From Pseudomonas laurentiana (lineage in GTDB: Bacteria > Pseudomonadota > Gammaproteobacteria > Pseudomonadales > Pseudomonadaceae), in NCBI RefSeq assembly GCF_014648275.1, contig NZ_BMQU01000008.1, forward strand, positions 1 to 64,000: a stretch of DNA of 64,000 nt, written 5' to 3'. The notes under the pieces are model-generated. The model searched no databases, was not told where the DNA came from, and saw nothing but the letters and a program-made list of their open reading frames with translations. Made by a program: the position numbers and the translations under genes. Positions 19,417 through 27,920 of the stretch are shown piece by piece (the first letter of the stretch is position 1; every line of letters begins with the position of its first letter).

Positions 19417-19446
19417 CACTGTCGACGCCTGCAGGTGTCGGCAGTG
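19417..19446. terminator. Stem-loop between convergent ggt and mcpS
   Basis: CACTGTCGACGCCTG pairs imperfectly with CAGGTGTCGGCAGTG, forming a near-continuous hairpin in the 65-bp gap between the two convergent stop codons. Neither strand has a T run, so termination is only presumed from position and symmetry. Confidence 0.45.
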
Positions 19447-19465
19447 CCAGCGGATGTTGTGCAGG

Positions 19466-21385
19466 TCAGACGCGGAAGTGGCTGACCATCATCTGCAACT
19501 GGTTACCCAACCGCGCCAGCTCGACACTGGACGCTGCGGTTTCTTCGCTGGCTGCGGAAGTCTGCTCCGAGACATCGCGTACATTGAGGATGCTGCGGCT
19601 GATCTCCTCGGCTACAGCACTTTGCTGTTCTGCGGCTGTGGCGATCTGCTGATTCATCGACTGGATGTTCGACACCACGCGGGTGATGTTCTCCAGTGAT
19701 GCACCGGCCTTGCGTGTCAGTTCGACGCTGCTGTCGGTCAGGTTACGGCTGTTCAGCATCACGTTGGCGACCTGTTGGGTGCCGCTTTGCAGACCTGCTA
19801 CCAGTTCTTCGATCTCCTCTGTGGATTTCTGCGTGCGCTGGGCCAGGCCGCGAACCTCGTCAGCGACCACGGCAAAACCGCGGCCGGCTTCGCCTGCTCG
19901 GGCTGCTTCGATCGCGGCATTCAGGGCGAGCAAGTTGGTCTGCTCGGCAACCGACTTGATCACGTCCATGACGCTGCCGATTTTCTGGCTTTCCTGTTGC
20001 AGATGCCCCATGGCGTCCGTCGAGCGCTTCACTTCTTCTGCCAGGCGTTCAATTTGGGCAATGGCCTGGGCGACGACCTCGTCTCCGGCGCGAGCCTGAC
20101 CATCTGCATCGGTGGCCGCTTCGGAGGCCAACTCGGCATTGCGCGCCACTTCCTGCACGGTAGTTGCCATTTCATGCATGGCAGTTGCCACCTGATCGGT
20201 TTCGACCTTCTGGCTGTTGACTCCAGCGCTGGTCTCCTCGGTGACCGCCGAGAGTTCTTCTGCTGCGCTGGCGATCTGGGTGACGCCGTCGCGGATGCCT
20301 GTGATCAAGTCACGCAGGGTGCTGCCCATGCGCTGTATACCGTGCTGTAAAACACCCAACTCGTCTTTGCGAGTCACGCGAAATTCATGAGTCAGGTCGC
20401 CTGCAGCGATCTTCTCGACCACCTTGAGGGTGTCTTGCAGCGGGCGGGTAATCTGGCGGGTAATGATAGCCGCGGCCAGTACGCCGAACAGCAGTGCCAG
20501 CAGGGTGCTGATGAGTTGCAGGGTGCGCGCCTGGGCGCTTTCATCATCACGGCGATCCAGTTGGATCTGGTAGAGCTGATCGCTGTATTTGACGATATCG
20601 GCGCCTTGTACGGTCATTTCCTGGCGAGCTACGGCAATCTCGGCAATGGCGTTCTTGAAGGTAAGCACGGCATCACGGTAGGCGAGGATGGCGCTTTCGA
20701 ACTGCTTGGCCCGGGTGGTCTCGCGGGGCAGGTGATCGTTCAGTTGGCGCACTTCAGCCAAGGCTGTATCCAGTTGTCGCAGGGCTGCCTGCTCGGTCGA
20801 AGTACTGAGATCGGCAATGTAGCTGCGCACTTCCAGGCGCACCATCATCAGTTGTTCCTTGACCCTGGCAATGGCCTGGAATTGCTCAAGACGACGAGGG
20901 TCGCTCTCTGGCAACGCCAGGACATCGCGGTTGATCGACGCTATCAGCTCGATGGCGCTGGCGGCCGCCACGCCCATCGCATCGCGGGCGGCCAGAGTGG
21001 TTCTGTAGCCGTTGCGCATCTTGTTCAGCGAGACCTGATACGCGCTGATGGTCTTGGCCTGCTCCTGCAGCAGTTTGATGTTCTCAGGGCTTTTGAAGCT
21101 GTTCAGCAGTTTCTGCTGTTGCTCGCTGAAGGTGTTGAGTTTGGCTTGAACATTGATGGCGCTGGTGTCATCGCCATTGGTCAGCATGTATTGCAGGCGC
21201 GCAATGCGCATGTTCGTCAGGTCGCTGTTGAGCTGAGTGATGTCGCTCATCCAGTTGCTACGGTCGATCAGGCCACCAAGGCTGGTCCAGCCTGTCAGCG
21301 CCAGAAGGCCGGTCAGTAACAGCACCAGGCCGAAGCCCAGGCCGAGTTTCACATTGACGCTGATATTGGCAAACCAGCTGTTCAT
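19466..21385 (-). CDS. mcpS: Methyl-accepting chemoreceptor McpS (HBM ligand domain)
   Basis: McpS of P. putida KT2440 is the chemoreceptor for TCA-cycle intermediates. This 639-residue protein has TM1 at about 12-34, a periplasmic helical bimodular domain of about 250 residues, TM2 at about 288-309, a HAMP domain at 310-363, and the MCP signalling hairpin ([32 protein letters not shown]). Arg60, Arg63 and Arg254, and Arg183 with Tyr236, occupy the positions I recall as the C4-acid and acetate sites of McpS. There is no CheR-binding pentapeptide at the C-terminus (ends VSHFRV). A sigma28-type promoter lies 86 bp upstream. It sits between ggt and pcaHG, the neighbourhood I recall for KT2440 mcpS. 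Confidence 0.92.
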   Translation of the reverse strand: MNSWFANISVNVKLGLGFGLVLLLTGLLALTGWTSLGGLIDRSNWMSDITQLNSDLTNMRIARLQYMLTNGDDTSAINVQAKLNTFSEQQQKLLNSFKSPENIKLLQEQAKTISAYQVSLNKMRNGYRTTLAARDAMGVAAASAIELIASINRDVLALPESDPRRLEQFQAIARVKEQLMMVRLEVRSYIADLSTSTEQAALRQLDTALAEVRQLNDHLPRETTRAKQFESAILAYRDAVLTFKNAIAEIAVARQEMTVQGADIVKYSDQLYQIQLDRRDDESAQARTLQLISTLLALLFGVLAAAIITRQITRPLQDTLKVVEKIAAGDLTHEFRVTRKDELGVLQHGIQRMGSTLRDLITGIRDGVTQIASAAEELSAVTEETSAGVNSQKVETDQVATAMHEMATTVQEVARNAELASEAATDADGQARAGDEVVAQAIAQIERLAEEVKRSTDAMGHLQQESQKIGSVMDVIKSVAEQTNLLALNAAIEAARAGEAGRGFAVVADEVRGLAQRTQKSTEEIEELVAGLQSGTQQVANVMLNSRNLTDSSVELTRKAGASLENITRVVSNIQSMNQQIATAAEQQSAVAEEISRSILNVRDVSEQTSAASEETAASSVELARLGNQLQMMVSHFRV

Positions 21386-21470
21386 ACAATCCCTCCAGGA
21401 ACGTTTACGGTCTTGATCCTGATCGCTGGAAGGTTGTTTTTCTTGGTGCCAGGCGATCCATACGCTGGCT

Positions 21471-21497
21471 TTATCGGCGGCTGCCTAGGTAGCTGAA
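21471..21497 (-). promoter_or_regulatory. FliA (sigma28)-type promoter of mcpS
   Basis: Read on the minus strand, GCCGATAA (21471-21478) is an exact sigma28 -10 element. Eleven bases upstream lies TTCAGCTA, a partial match to the TAAAGTTT -35 element. The position, about 90 bp before the mcpS ATG, and the chemotaxis product support motility-linked transcription. Confidence 0.7.
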
Positions 21498-21510
21498 ACG
21501 CTTTTTCAGC
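21492..21510. repeat. Inverted repeat GCTGAAA-N5-TTTCAGC in the mcpS-pcaH gap
   Basis: Perfect 7-bp arms surround a 5-base centre and overlap the -35 region of the proposed mcpS sigma28 promoter. It could be an operator, or a terminator-like hairpin. The 436-bp gap between mcpS and pcaH otherwise holds only the PcaQ-like box and no gene that I can support. Confidence 0.4.
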
Positions 21511-21698
21511 AATTCCTACGAAATTGATCAACAAAGTGTTTAGCGAATGTTTCTTCGGCGTTCAGGGCTTCTTCACTGTCTCCTGAATCAAGCCTGCCCA
21601 GGCGCTTTGTACCTTGTAGGCCCAGCCCCGGCCAGCTCTTGGTTTCGCCATGGCCTATGAGCACTCTTGGGTTCGGCCAGGTGAGCGCGCCACGCCAT

Positions 21699-21718
21699 AC
21701 ATAACCTATTGGTTATGT
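21699..21718 (+). promoter_or_regulatory. PcaQ-like operator upstream of pcaHG
   Basis: The sequence ACATAACC-TATT-GGTTATGT is a perfect 8-bp inverted repeat with a 4-base spacer, matching the ATAACC-N4-GGTTA pattern known for the LysR activator PcaQ at pca operons in rhizobia. It lies 103 bp before the pcaH ATG, a suitable place for a LysR activator site. No pcaQ gene is in this window, so the regulator must be encoded elsewhere. Confidence 0.75.
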
Positions 21719-21821
21719 TTCCCATGGTTCTTTTCAGTTCCCGTCGAGGCCGTCTTGCCCGACACTGGGTGCTCGCCTGCTCCTCCCGGGCTTTTCCACA
21801 TCCAATAACAAGGAGAACGGC

Positions 21822-22541
21822 ATGTCCGCCACAGACGACAGTCGCTTCGCTATCCGTGATCGCAATTGGCACCCGAAGGCCCTGACCCCTGACTACAAGA
21901 CGTCCGTTGCCCGGTCGCCGCGCCAGGCACTGGTGAGCATTCCCCAGTCGATCAGCGAAAGCACCGGTCCAGACTTTTCTCACCTGCAGTTTGGTCAGCA
22001 TGACCACGACCTGTTGCTGAACTTCAACAACGGCGGCCTGCCGGTCGGTGAGCGCATCATCGTTTCCGGTCGGGTCTGCGACCAGTACGGCAAGCCGATT
22101 CCGCATACTCTGGTGGAGATGTGGCAGGCTAACGCCGGTGGTCGTTATCGGCACAAGAACGACCGTTACCTGGCGCCTCTGGACCCTAACTTCGGTGGTG
22201 TCGGTCGGGCCTTGACCGACCGTGATGGCTATTACAGCTTCCGCACGATCAAGCCCGGTCCTTACCCGTGGCGTAACGGGCCGAACGACTGGCGTCCGGC
22301 GCATATCCACTTCTCCATCAGCGGCCCATCGATCGCTACCCGGTTGATTACCCAGCTGTACTTTGAAGGTGATCCGCTGATTCCGATGTGCCCGATCGTC
22401 AAGTCGATCGCCAATCCTGAAGCGGTACAGAGCCTGATCGCACGCCTGGACATGACCAACGCGAACCCGATGGATTGCCTGGCCTATCGTTTCGACATCG
22501 TGCTGCGCGGTCAGCGCAAGACGCACTTTGAAAACTGCTAA
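21822..22541 (+). CDS. pcaH: Protocatechuate 3,4-dioxygenase beta subunit
   Basis: PcaH carries the catalytic non-heme Fe(III) of the intradiol dioxygenase that opens protocatechuate to 3-carboxy-cis,cis-muconate. The 239-residue protein has the intradiol signature ([20 protein letters not shown] followed by AGGRY) with its tyrosine ligand, and the later ligand region [10 protein letters not shown] with two histidines, preceded by a tyrosine in GPYPWRN. AAGGAG precedes the ATG by 7 bases. pcaG follows after 11 bp, and the two subunits form the oligomeric enzyme. It is the terminal step for the quinate/shikimate genes encoded downstream. Confidence 0.96.
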   Translation: MSATDDSRFAIRDRNWHPKALTPDYKTSVARSPRQALVSIPQSISESTGPDFSHLQFGQHDHDLLLNFNNGGLPVGERIIVSGRVCDQYGKPIPHTLVEMWQANAGGRYRHKNDRYLAPLDPNFGGVGRALTDRDGYYSFRTIKPGPYPWRNGPNDWRPAHIHFSISGPSIATRLITQLYFEGDPLIPMCPIVKSIANPEAVQSLIARLDMTNANPMDCLAYRFDIVLRGQRKTHFENC

Positions 22542-22552
22542 GGAGCCCCGCC

Positions 22553-23158
22553 ATGCCTACTCAACTGCTGCCGGAAACCCCTTCGCAGACCGCCGGTCCT
22601 TACGTTCATATCGGTCTGGCACTGGAGGCCGCCGGTAATCCGACTCGCCCTCAGGAAATCTGGAACCGTATGGCGCGTGCCGATGCTCCGGGCCAACAGA
22701 TCCTGGTGTTTGGTCACGTGTACGATGGCAACGGCCATCTGGTGCGCGACTCGTTCCTGGAGTTCTGGCAGGCTGACCATGAGGGTCGCTATCAGCCAGA
22801 TTTCAACCTGGAAAAGCCATTCAACAGCTTCGGTCGTACTGCTACGACCTTTGATGCGGGCGAGTGGAACCTGCACACCATCAAGCCTGGTGTCGCGCTG
22901 AATGCCGCTGGTGTGCCAATGGCCCCGCACATCAACGTCAGCTTGTTTGCCCGTGGTATCAATATCCACCTGCAGACCCGCTTGTACTTCGATGATGAGG
23001 CCGAGGCCAACGCCAAGTGCCCGGTACTCAACCTGATCGAGCAGCCGCAGCGTCGTGAGACCCTGGTTGCCCGGCGTTGTGAGGTGGACGGCAAATTGGC
23101 CTACCGCTTCGACATTCGCATTCAGGGTGAAGGCGAGACCGTGTTCTTCGACTTCTGA
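22553..23158 (+). CDS. pcaG: Protocatechuate 3,4-dioxygenase alpha subunit
   Basis: The alpha subunit pairs with PcaH and shapes the active site but lacks the full iron-ligand set. The 201-residue protein starts TQLLPETPSQTAGPYVHIGLAL and has the intradiol-fold segments VFGHVYDGNGHLVRDSFLEFWQAD and APHINVSLFARGINIHLQTRLYF. The corresponding histidine pair of the beta subunit is changed here (PHIN), as usual in PcaG. AAGGAG lies in the 11-bp gap after pcaH, and a strong terminator follows, so pcaHG is a two-gene operon. Confidence 0.96.
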   Translation: MPTQLLPETPSQTAGPYVHIGLALEAAGNPTRPQEIWNRMARADAPGQQILVFGHVYDGNGHLVRDSFLEFWQADHEGRYQPDFNLEKPFNSFGRTATTFDAGEWNLHTIKPGVALNAAGVPMAPHINVSLFARGINIHLQTRLYFDDEAEANAKCPVLNLIEQPQRRETLVARRCEVDGKLAYRFDIRIQGEGETVFFDF

Positions 23159-23173
23159 GTCTGTAGCGTCATT

Positions 23174-23203
23174 AAAGAAGCCCGCCCATTGGCGGGCTTC
23201 TTT
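23174..23203. terminator. Bidirectional terminator after pcaHG
   Basis: AAAGAAGCCCGCC and GGCGGGCTTCTTT form a perfect 13-bp stem around CATT. A/T tails on both sides make it suitable for both pcaHG and the convergent FAD-dehydrogenase gene. Confidence 0.9.
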
Positions 23204-23226
23204 ATGGGCTGCCGTTTGTAGCTGAA

Positions 23227-24945
23227 TTACTCGTAGGCTGTTGCGCCGGCAATGTGGCGTCCGGCGATGTAGCCGAAGGTTGCGGCCGGGCCCAGGTTGA
23301 TCCCGCCGGCCGGGTAGTGACCGCCCATGATGCTGGCCATGTCGGTACCGACCGCATACAACCCGGCAATGGGCTGGCGCTGGTCATTAAGCACCTGGGC
23401 GTGCTCGTTGGTCTTGAGACCCGCGAAGGTGCCGAAGCAGCCAGGTTCGACTTTAACCGCATAGAAGGGGCCCTTCTCGATAGGCGCGACGCAAGGGTTG
23501 GGGCCATGCAACGCGTCCCCCTGCTTGCGGTTGTAGGGTGTAGAACCACGGCCGAACAAGGGGTCTTCGCCGTTGCGCGCATGGCGGTTGTATTGCGCGA
23601 CGGTCGCGCTCAAACCCTGTGGGTCAATACCGCAGGCCTGAGCCAGCGCCTCAAGGGTGTTGCCTTTCTTCAGGTAGCCGGAGCGTACGAACGGTTCAAC
23701 CGGCAGTGGGAACGGGCGGGAAATCCCCAGGCCATAACGACGCTGGAAGGCATGGCTGCAGATCAGCCAGGAGGCGACCTCTTCACCCGGCGCCGCGGCG
23801 ACCATGGCACTGACATAGTCGTAGTAACCGCCGGCTTCGTTGACGAAGCGCTTGCCGTTCGCCAGGACCCCGATAATGCCCGGCTTACCGCGTTCGATGA
23901 TGTGCGGGAAGTGGCCGTAGGTTCCGTCTTTGTACGGTACTTTCGAGACCGGCGCCCAGGCGACCGGGCTGAGCAGGTCGTCGGCTACCTGGCCGCCAAC
24001 ACTTTCGCCCAGCCGCAGGCCATCGCCGTTGGCACTCAGGGGGGGCAAGGCCAGGTGTTCGCTGCCAGTGGGCGTACGCGGGAACAACGCCTTGCGACGC
24101 TCGATGTCGTTGGGGAAGCCGCCTGCTGCCAGCACTACCGCCTGACGCGCACGGACCGTAACGGGGCCGTTGCGTGTTTGCACGACTGCGCCAGCCACCC
24201 GGTTGTTTTCGTGAATCAGTTCGCTGGCCGGTGCCGACTCCCAGAGCAGTACGCCGAGGTCTTCGGCGGACTTGGCCAGCCTGGCCACCAGTGCAACGCC
24301 ATTCACCAGATGCATGGCCCTGCCGTTGAGCGCCAGATCGAGCAGGTGCTTGCTGAAGCGCTTGGTCACGTGGAGCAGCGAGCGCCAGGAGCGGGTCAGG
24401 GTCAGGAAGGCGGCGAGGTCTTTGCCGGCCATGATCGGCATGCCCATGAACGAGGTTTCGCGCATGGTCTTGCGCAGGCGTTTGAGCAACTTGCCGACTT
24501 CGCGAGCATTGTAGGGCGCGGCGATCACTGAGCGTCCCCCCGTGCCGGCACCCGGCGTGTCGCCGTGAATATCGGCGATCGCGTTGCCATCGGAGAATTG
24601 CAGGGCCGTGTGGCGTTCGAAGAACGAGACCATGTGGGGCGCAGCTTCAAGAAACGCATCGATCATCACCGGGTCGAAGCGCTCGCCCAGTTCGTGTTCG
24701 AGATAAGTGCGGGGTAGCGAACGGTCTTCAATGATACCGGCACGTTGCGCCAGCGGATTGCACGGTACCCACATCCAGCCACCGGACCAGGCGGTGGCGC
24801 CGCCGAACACGGGATCCTTTTCGACTACGATGACCTTCTTGCCATGCCAGGCAGCTGTCACCGCGGTGGATAAACCGGCGGCACCGGAGCCGATGACCAG
24901 GACATCACAGTCCACCGTGGTGTGCAGAGAAGTGTCGGCAGGCAT
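23227..24945 (-). CDS. FAD-dependent dehydrogenase, 3-ketosteroid dehydrogenase/fumarate reductase flavoprotein family
   Basis: The 572-residue flavoprotein has an N-terminal FAD-binding Rossmann motif (DVLVIGSGAAGLSTAV...GKKVIVVEKDPVFGGATAWSGG), a middle substrate domain, and the C-terminal FAD/substrate region (AVGTDMASIMGGHYPAGGINLGPAATFGYIAGRHIAG) of the KstD/fumarate-reductase-like family. Members introduce or reduce a C=C bond next to a carbonyl, so a cyclic keto-acid is a plausible substrate. This is inference; the true substrate is unknown. No Tat or Sec signal was seen from the chosen start, ATG 24945; a longer frame to 25122 would run into the regulator. It is divergent from the IclR gene, with a shared 15-bp operator between them. 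Confidence 0.8.
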   Translation of the reverse strand: MPADTSLHTTVDCDVLVIGSGAAGLSTAVTAAWHGKKVIVVEKDPVFGGATAWSGGWMWVPCNPLAQRAGIIEDRSLPRTYLEHELGERFDPVMIDAFLEAAPHMVSFFERHTALQFSDGNAIADIHGDTPGAGTGGRSVIAAPYNAREVGKLLKRLRKTMRETSFMGMPIMAGKDLAAFLTLTRSWRSLLHVTKRFSKHLLDLALNGRAMHLVNGVALVARLAKSAEDLGVLLWESAPASELIHENNRVAGAVVQTRNGPVTVRARQAVVLAAGGFPNDIERRKALFPRTPTGSEHLALPPLSANGDGLRLGESVGGQVADDLLSPVAWAPVSKVPYKDGTYGHFPHIIERGKPGIIGVLANGKRFVNEAGGYYDYVSAMVAAAPGEEVASWLICSHAFQRRYGLGISRPFPLPVEPFVRSGYLKKGNTLEALAQACGIDPQGLSATVAQYNRHARNGEDPLFGRGSTPYNRKQGDALHGPNPCVAPIEKGPFYAVKVEPGCFGTFAGLKTNEHAQVLNDQRQPIAGLYAVGTDMASIMGGHYPAGGINLGPAATFGYIAGRHIAGATAYE

Positions 24946-24982
24946 TTGAGATCTCACGTTGAGGGTCGAATAGTTTTGTTTT

Positions 24983-24997
24983 TGGAACTCAATTCCA
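24983..24997. promoter_or_regulatory. IclR-type operator, copy 1
   Basis: TGGAACTCAATTCCA has perfect TGGAA/TTCCA arms and lies between the divergent FAD-dehydrogenase and IclR genes. Its reverse complement, TGGAATTGAGTTCCA, matches copy 2 at 25964-25978 in 13 of 15 positions. The repeat before the next operon of the same module suggests that the adjacent IclR regulator binds both (inference). Confidence 0.65.
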
Positions 24998-25120
24998 TAT
25001 TCTATGATTGCTGTCCGATGTCGCCAAGTGCACAGCGGACAAAATGGGCGAAGATCGAACAGTGGTTTGCGCTTTCGCCGACGCTCTTTAGAATCGGCAA
25101 AATTTTTAGGGACCGTGACC

Positions 25121-25897
25121 ATGGCCGGCAGTCAGATTGAACGTGCGTTAAGCCTTCTCGAAAGCCTCACCAGCGCCCCGCGCGGCCTGCCAATGCAAAC
25201 GCTGGCTGAGCAACTGGACATTCCCAAGAGTGCTACTCATCGCATGTTGGCCGAGCTGATGCGCCTGGGTTATGTGCGGCAGAACCCGGAAAACAATCGC
25301 TATCTGCTGAGCACCAAGCTGGTTGCGTTGGGCTTTCGTTACCTCTCCAGCGCTGGCGCTGATGTGGTCCAGCCCATCCTTGATCAATTGGCTTTGCAAA
25401 CGGGTGAGCTGGTCCGTCTCGGGGTGATCGACGGTGAACGCCAGACCTGGATTGCCAAAGCCCAGGGGGCTCGCTCCGGGTTGCGCTATGACCCTGATAT
25501 GGGCCGTGATGCGCCATTGTTCTACACCGCTTCCGGGCATGCCTGGCTGGCCAGCCTGAGTGATGCGCAGGCGTTGCTGCTGGTGGAGCGTCAAGGGATT
25601 GCACGGCGTGAGGACTTCGGTCCCAATGCGCCGGCGTCCAATGCCGACCTGCTTGAGCGTCTGCGTATTGCCCGTGAACACGGCTATGCCTGGGTCGTTG
25701 AAAGCTCTGCGGTCGGCACGTCGGCACTGGCGGCAGTGGTGCGTCACCCGCTGGACGGGCATGTGGTCGGGGTGCTCAGCGTCGCCGGGCCCAGCGCCCG
25801 TATGAGCGAGGCGCGCATGCACGAACTCGCCCCTGCATTGCTGGCTGCGACTGCGGAGTTGTCGGCAGCCTGTCCCGCGTCGGAGTTGTTCCTCTAG
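25121..25897 (+). CDS. IclR-family transcriptional regulator
   Basis: The 258-residue regulator has an N-terminal winged HTH (SQIERALSLLESLTSAPRGLPMQTLAEQLDIPKSATHRMLAELMRLGYV) and a C-terminal IclR effector domain (LVRLGVIDGERQTWIAKAQG...YTASGHAWLASL...GVLSVAGPSARM). Family members sense small organic acids and are common in aromatic and hydroaromatic catabolism. The start is ATG 25121; AGGGA lies upstream at a slightly long spacing. It is divergent from the FAD dehydrogenase and followed by its own strong terminator, so the Gfo/Idh operon beyond needs a separate promoter, where the second operator copy is found. Confidence 0.88.
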   Translation: MAGSQIERALSLLESLTSAPRGLPMQTLAEQLDIPKSATHRMLAELMRLGYVRQNPENNRYLLSTKLVALGFRYLSSAGADVVQPILDQLALQTGELVRLGVIDGERQTWIAKAQGARSGLRYDPDMGRDAPLFYTASGHAWLASLSDAQALLLVERQGIARREDFGPNAPASNADLLERLRIAREHGYAWVVESSAVGTSALAAVVRHPLDGHVVGVLSVAGPSARMSEARMHELAPALLAATAELSAACPASELFL

Positions 25898-25919
25898 CGT
25901 TTCTGCAACGCAATAGCCA

Positions 25920-25949
25920 ATGGCAGCCCTCAGGGTTGCCATTTTTTTT
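25920..25949 (+). terminator. Rho-independent terminator of the IclR gene
   Basis: ATGGCAGCCC and GGGTTGCCAT form a 10-bp stem (one G-T pair) around TCA, followed by eight T residues. It sits 22 bp after the regulator stop codon. Confidence 0.92.
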
Positions 25950-25963
25950 GCTTGCAAGAAAAG

Positions 25964-25978
25964 TGGAACTGAGTTCTA
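25964..25978. promoter_or_regulatory. IclR-type operator, copy 2
   Basis: TGGAACTGAGTTCTA is a near-copy of the operator at 24983-24997 (consensus TGGAACTSARTTCYA) and lies 43 bp before the GTG of the Gfo/Idh gene, between the IclR terminator and that operon. The position fits a promoter-overlapping operator. Confidence 0.65.
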
Positions 25979-26021
25979 AATAAAATGCGAATAACAACAA
26001 CTCACCACGAGGAGCTCAGGC

Positions 26022-27071
26022 GTGAATCAGCCATTGCGAATTGCCTTGATCGGGGCAGGGGTTATGGGCCGTCAGCACTATCAGCATTTACGAACACTCG
26101 ACCAGGCACAGCTGTGCGCGGTGGCTGACCCGAATGAAAGCGCAGCTGAGTTCGCCGCCGAGTGCGGTGTGGGGTACTACGCCGATTACCGGAAGATGCT
26201 GGATCTCGCACGGCCTGAAGCCGTCATCGTCGCCAACCCGAACGCGCTGCATGTGAGCACGGCACTCGATTGCCTGGCGGCAGGGGTGCCTGTGCTACTG
26301 GAAAAACCGGTGGGGGTGCAGGTGGAGGAGGTACGCGAACTGGTCGCGGCCTCAAAGGCTACTGGGGTGCCGGTTCTGGTTGGGCACCACCGTCGACACA
26401 ATCCCCTGATTGCCCGCGCCCATGAAGTGATCACACGTGGTGCGCTGGGACGTTTGACCACCGTCACCGCACTCTGGCAGTTGCGCAAGCCAGACAGTTA
26501 CTTCGATATCCCGTGGCGTCGCGAGGCTGGCGCGGGGATGTTGTTGACCAACTTGATCCATGACCTCGATCTACTGCGTTACTTGTGTGGCGAGGTTCGC
26601 CAAGTGCAGGCAGTTACCAGCAATGCAGTACGTGGTTTCGGCAACGAGGACTGCGCCGCGGTGTTGCTCCAGTTTGATAACGGCGCACTGGGCAGCCTGA
26701 CCGGTTCTGACGCAGTGGCTGCGCCCTGGAGTTGGGAGCTCGACAGTGGCGAAAACCCGATCTACCCGCGCCAGGCCGATCAACCTTGTTATCTGTTGGC
26801 AGGTACCGCCGGTGCCTTGAGCATTCCTCAGCTCAAGCGTTGGCACTACGCCGAAGCCGGGGAGGGCTGGCATCAACCACTGCAGCAGGTGCAGGAGTCG
26901 TTCGCTGCCGATGAGGCCCTGCGCCTGCAACTGCAGCACTTTATCCAGGTTGCCCGTGGCCAGGCTCAGCCGCTGGTCAGTGCGGCTGATGCAGGGCGGA
27001 CGCTGGCCCTGATCGAAGCCATCCGCGAGGCAGCGCGTACTGGCCGCGCCTGTGCCCCTGTCTGTCTTTAA
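26022..27071 (+). CDS. Gfo/Idh/MocA-family NAD(P)-dependent oxidoreductase
   Basis: The 349-residue protein has a Rossmann motif at the N-terminus (RIALIGAGVMGRQHYQHL), the family motif LLEKPVGV with the conserved EKP, and the C-terminal alpha/beta domain with TNLIHDLDLLRYLCGEV, whose His-Asp pair is typical of Gfo/Idh catalytic centres. Such enzymes oxidise or reduce ring polyols, sugars and inositols. The start is GTG 26022, with GAGGAG 8 bases upstream. It is the first gene of an operon with a TIM-barrel isomerase-like gene (17-bp gap) and an EamA transporter, probably under the IclR regulator. The substrate is unknown; a hydroxylated cyclohexane acid is one guess from context. Confidence 0.85.
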   Translation: MNQPLRIALIGAGVMGRQHYQHLRTLDQAQLCAVADPNESAAEFAAECGVGYYADYRKMLDLARPEAVIVANPNALHVSTALDCLAAGVPVLLEKPVGVQVEEVRELVAASKATGVPVLVGHHRRHNPLIARAHEVITRGALGRLTTVTALWQLRKPDSYFDIPWRREAGAGMLLTNLIHDLDLLRYLCGEVRQVQAVTSNAVRGFGNEDCAAVLLQFDNGALGSLTGSDAVAAPWSWELDSGENPIYPRQADQPCYLLAGTAGALSIPQLKRWHYAEAGEGWHQPLQQVQESFAADEALRLQLQHFIQVARGQAQPLVSAADAGRTLALIEAIREAARTGRACAPVCL

Positions 27072-27088
27072 GCCTTGAAGGAGTCATC

Positions 27089-27904
27089 ATGAATCAACGT
27101 GTTATGTCGCTGGCCGCCTTGACGGTGCTGGAGTTGTCGCCGGTGCAGATGGTTGAAGTGGCCGCCCGGGCCGGTTATAGCCATGTTGGCCTACGCTTGG
27201 AGCCCGCCACCCCAGAAGAGCACCATTTCCCCTTGGTGCATGATGCCGAGCTGCGTCGTCAGACCGCTGCACGTCTGCGCGACACCGGTATCAAGGTGCT
27301 GGATGTGGAAATCCTGCGGCTCAAACCCGATACCCGTGTCGCGGACTTCGAAACCCTGCTGAGCGTCGGTGCCGAGTTGGGTGCCACGGAACTGCTGGTG
27401 GCCGGTAACGATCCCGATGAGCAGCGCCAGACCGATAACTTCGCAGCCCTGTGTGACCTTGCCGCGCGCTATGGCTTGCACCCTCATCTGGAGTTCATGC
27501 CGTGGACTGACGCGAAGAACCTTACCCAGGCACGGCGTATTGTCGAGAACGCTGGGCGCGACAATGGTTGTGTGCTGATTGACGCTTTCCACTTCGACCG
27601 CTCGGGGTCGTCACTGGAGGAACTGCGCCAACTGCCGCGTTCACGCATGCGCTACGCCCAGTTGTGCGACGTGGCGGGACCTCGCCCTGACGATATGGCT
27701 GAAATCCTGCGTCAGGCGCGTAACGAACGACGTTTTCCGGGCGATGGCGATTGTGATCTGCAAGGGCTGTTGCGCTGTTTGCCCAGTGACCTGCCGCTGA
27801 GCCTTGAGATCCCTACACGGCAGTTGCTTGAGCAAGGCGTCAGTGCTCTGGAGCGCGCAACGCTGGCGTTGGAAAAGACCCTTCAGGTGTTGAACCTCCG
27901 TTGA
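27089..27904 (+). CDS. TIM-barrel sugar phosphate isomerase/epimerase-like protein
   Basis: The 271-residue protein is of the AP-endonuclease 2/xylose-isomerase-like family. Probable metal-binding residues are the glutamate in HLEFMPW, the aspartate and histidine in LIDAFHFDRSG, and the glutamate in LSLEIPT. Family members isomerise, epimerise or dehydrate polyhydroxy keto compounds; 3-dehydroshikimate dehydratases of the AsbF/QuiC type share this fold. AAGGAG precedes the ATG by 6 bases. Within this operon it probably acts on the product of the Gfo/Idh oxidoreductase (inference). I cannot name the reaction. Confidence 0.82.
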   Translation: MNQRVMSLAALTVLELSPVQMVEVAARAGYSHVGLRLEPATPEEHHFPLVHDAELRRQTAARLRDTGIKVLDVEILRLKPDTRVADFETLLSVGAELGATELLVAGNDPDEQRQTDNFAALCDLAARYGLHPHLEFMPWTDAKNLTQARRIVENAGRDNGCVLIDAFHFDRSGSSLEELRQLPRSRMRYAQLCDVAGPRPDDMAEILRQARNERRFPGDGDCDLQGLLRCLPSDLPLSLEIPTRQLLEQGVSALERATLALEKTLQVLNLR

Positions 27905-27920
27905 TCTGTGAGCATTGTTG

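Noticed and set aside
19466-21385. PcaY-type aromatic-acid chemoreceptor, suggested by the adjacent pcaHG
   Set aside because: The 250-residue HBM ligand domain with Arg60, Arg63, Arg254 and the ggt/pcaHG neighbourhood fit McpS better.
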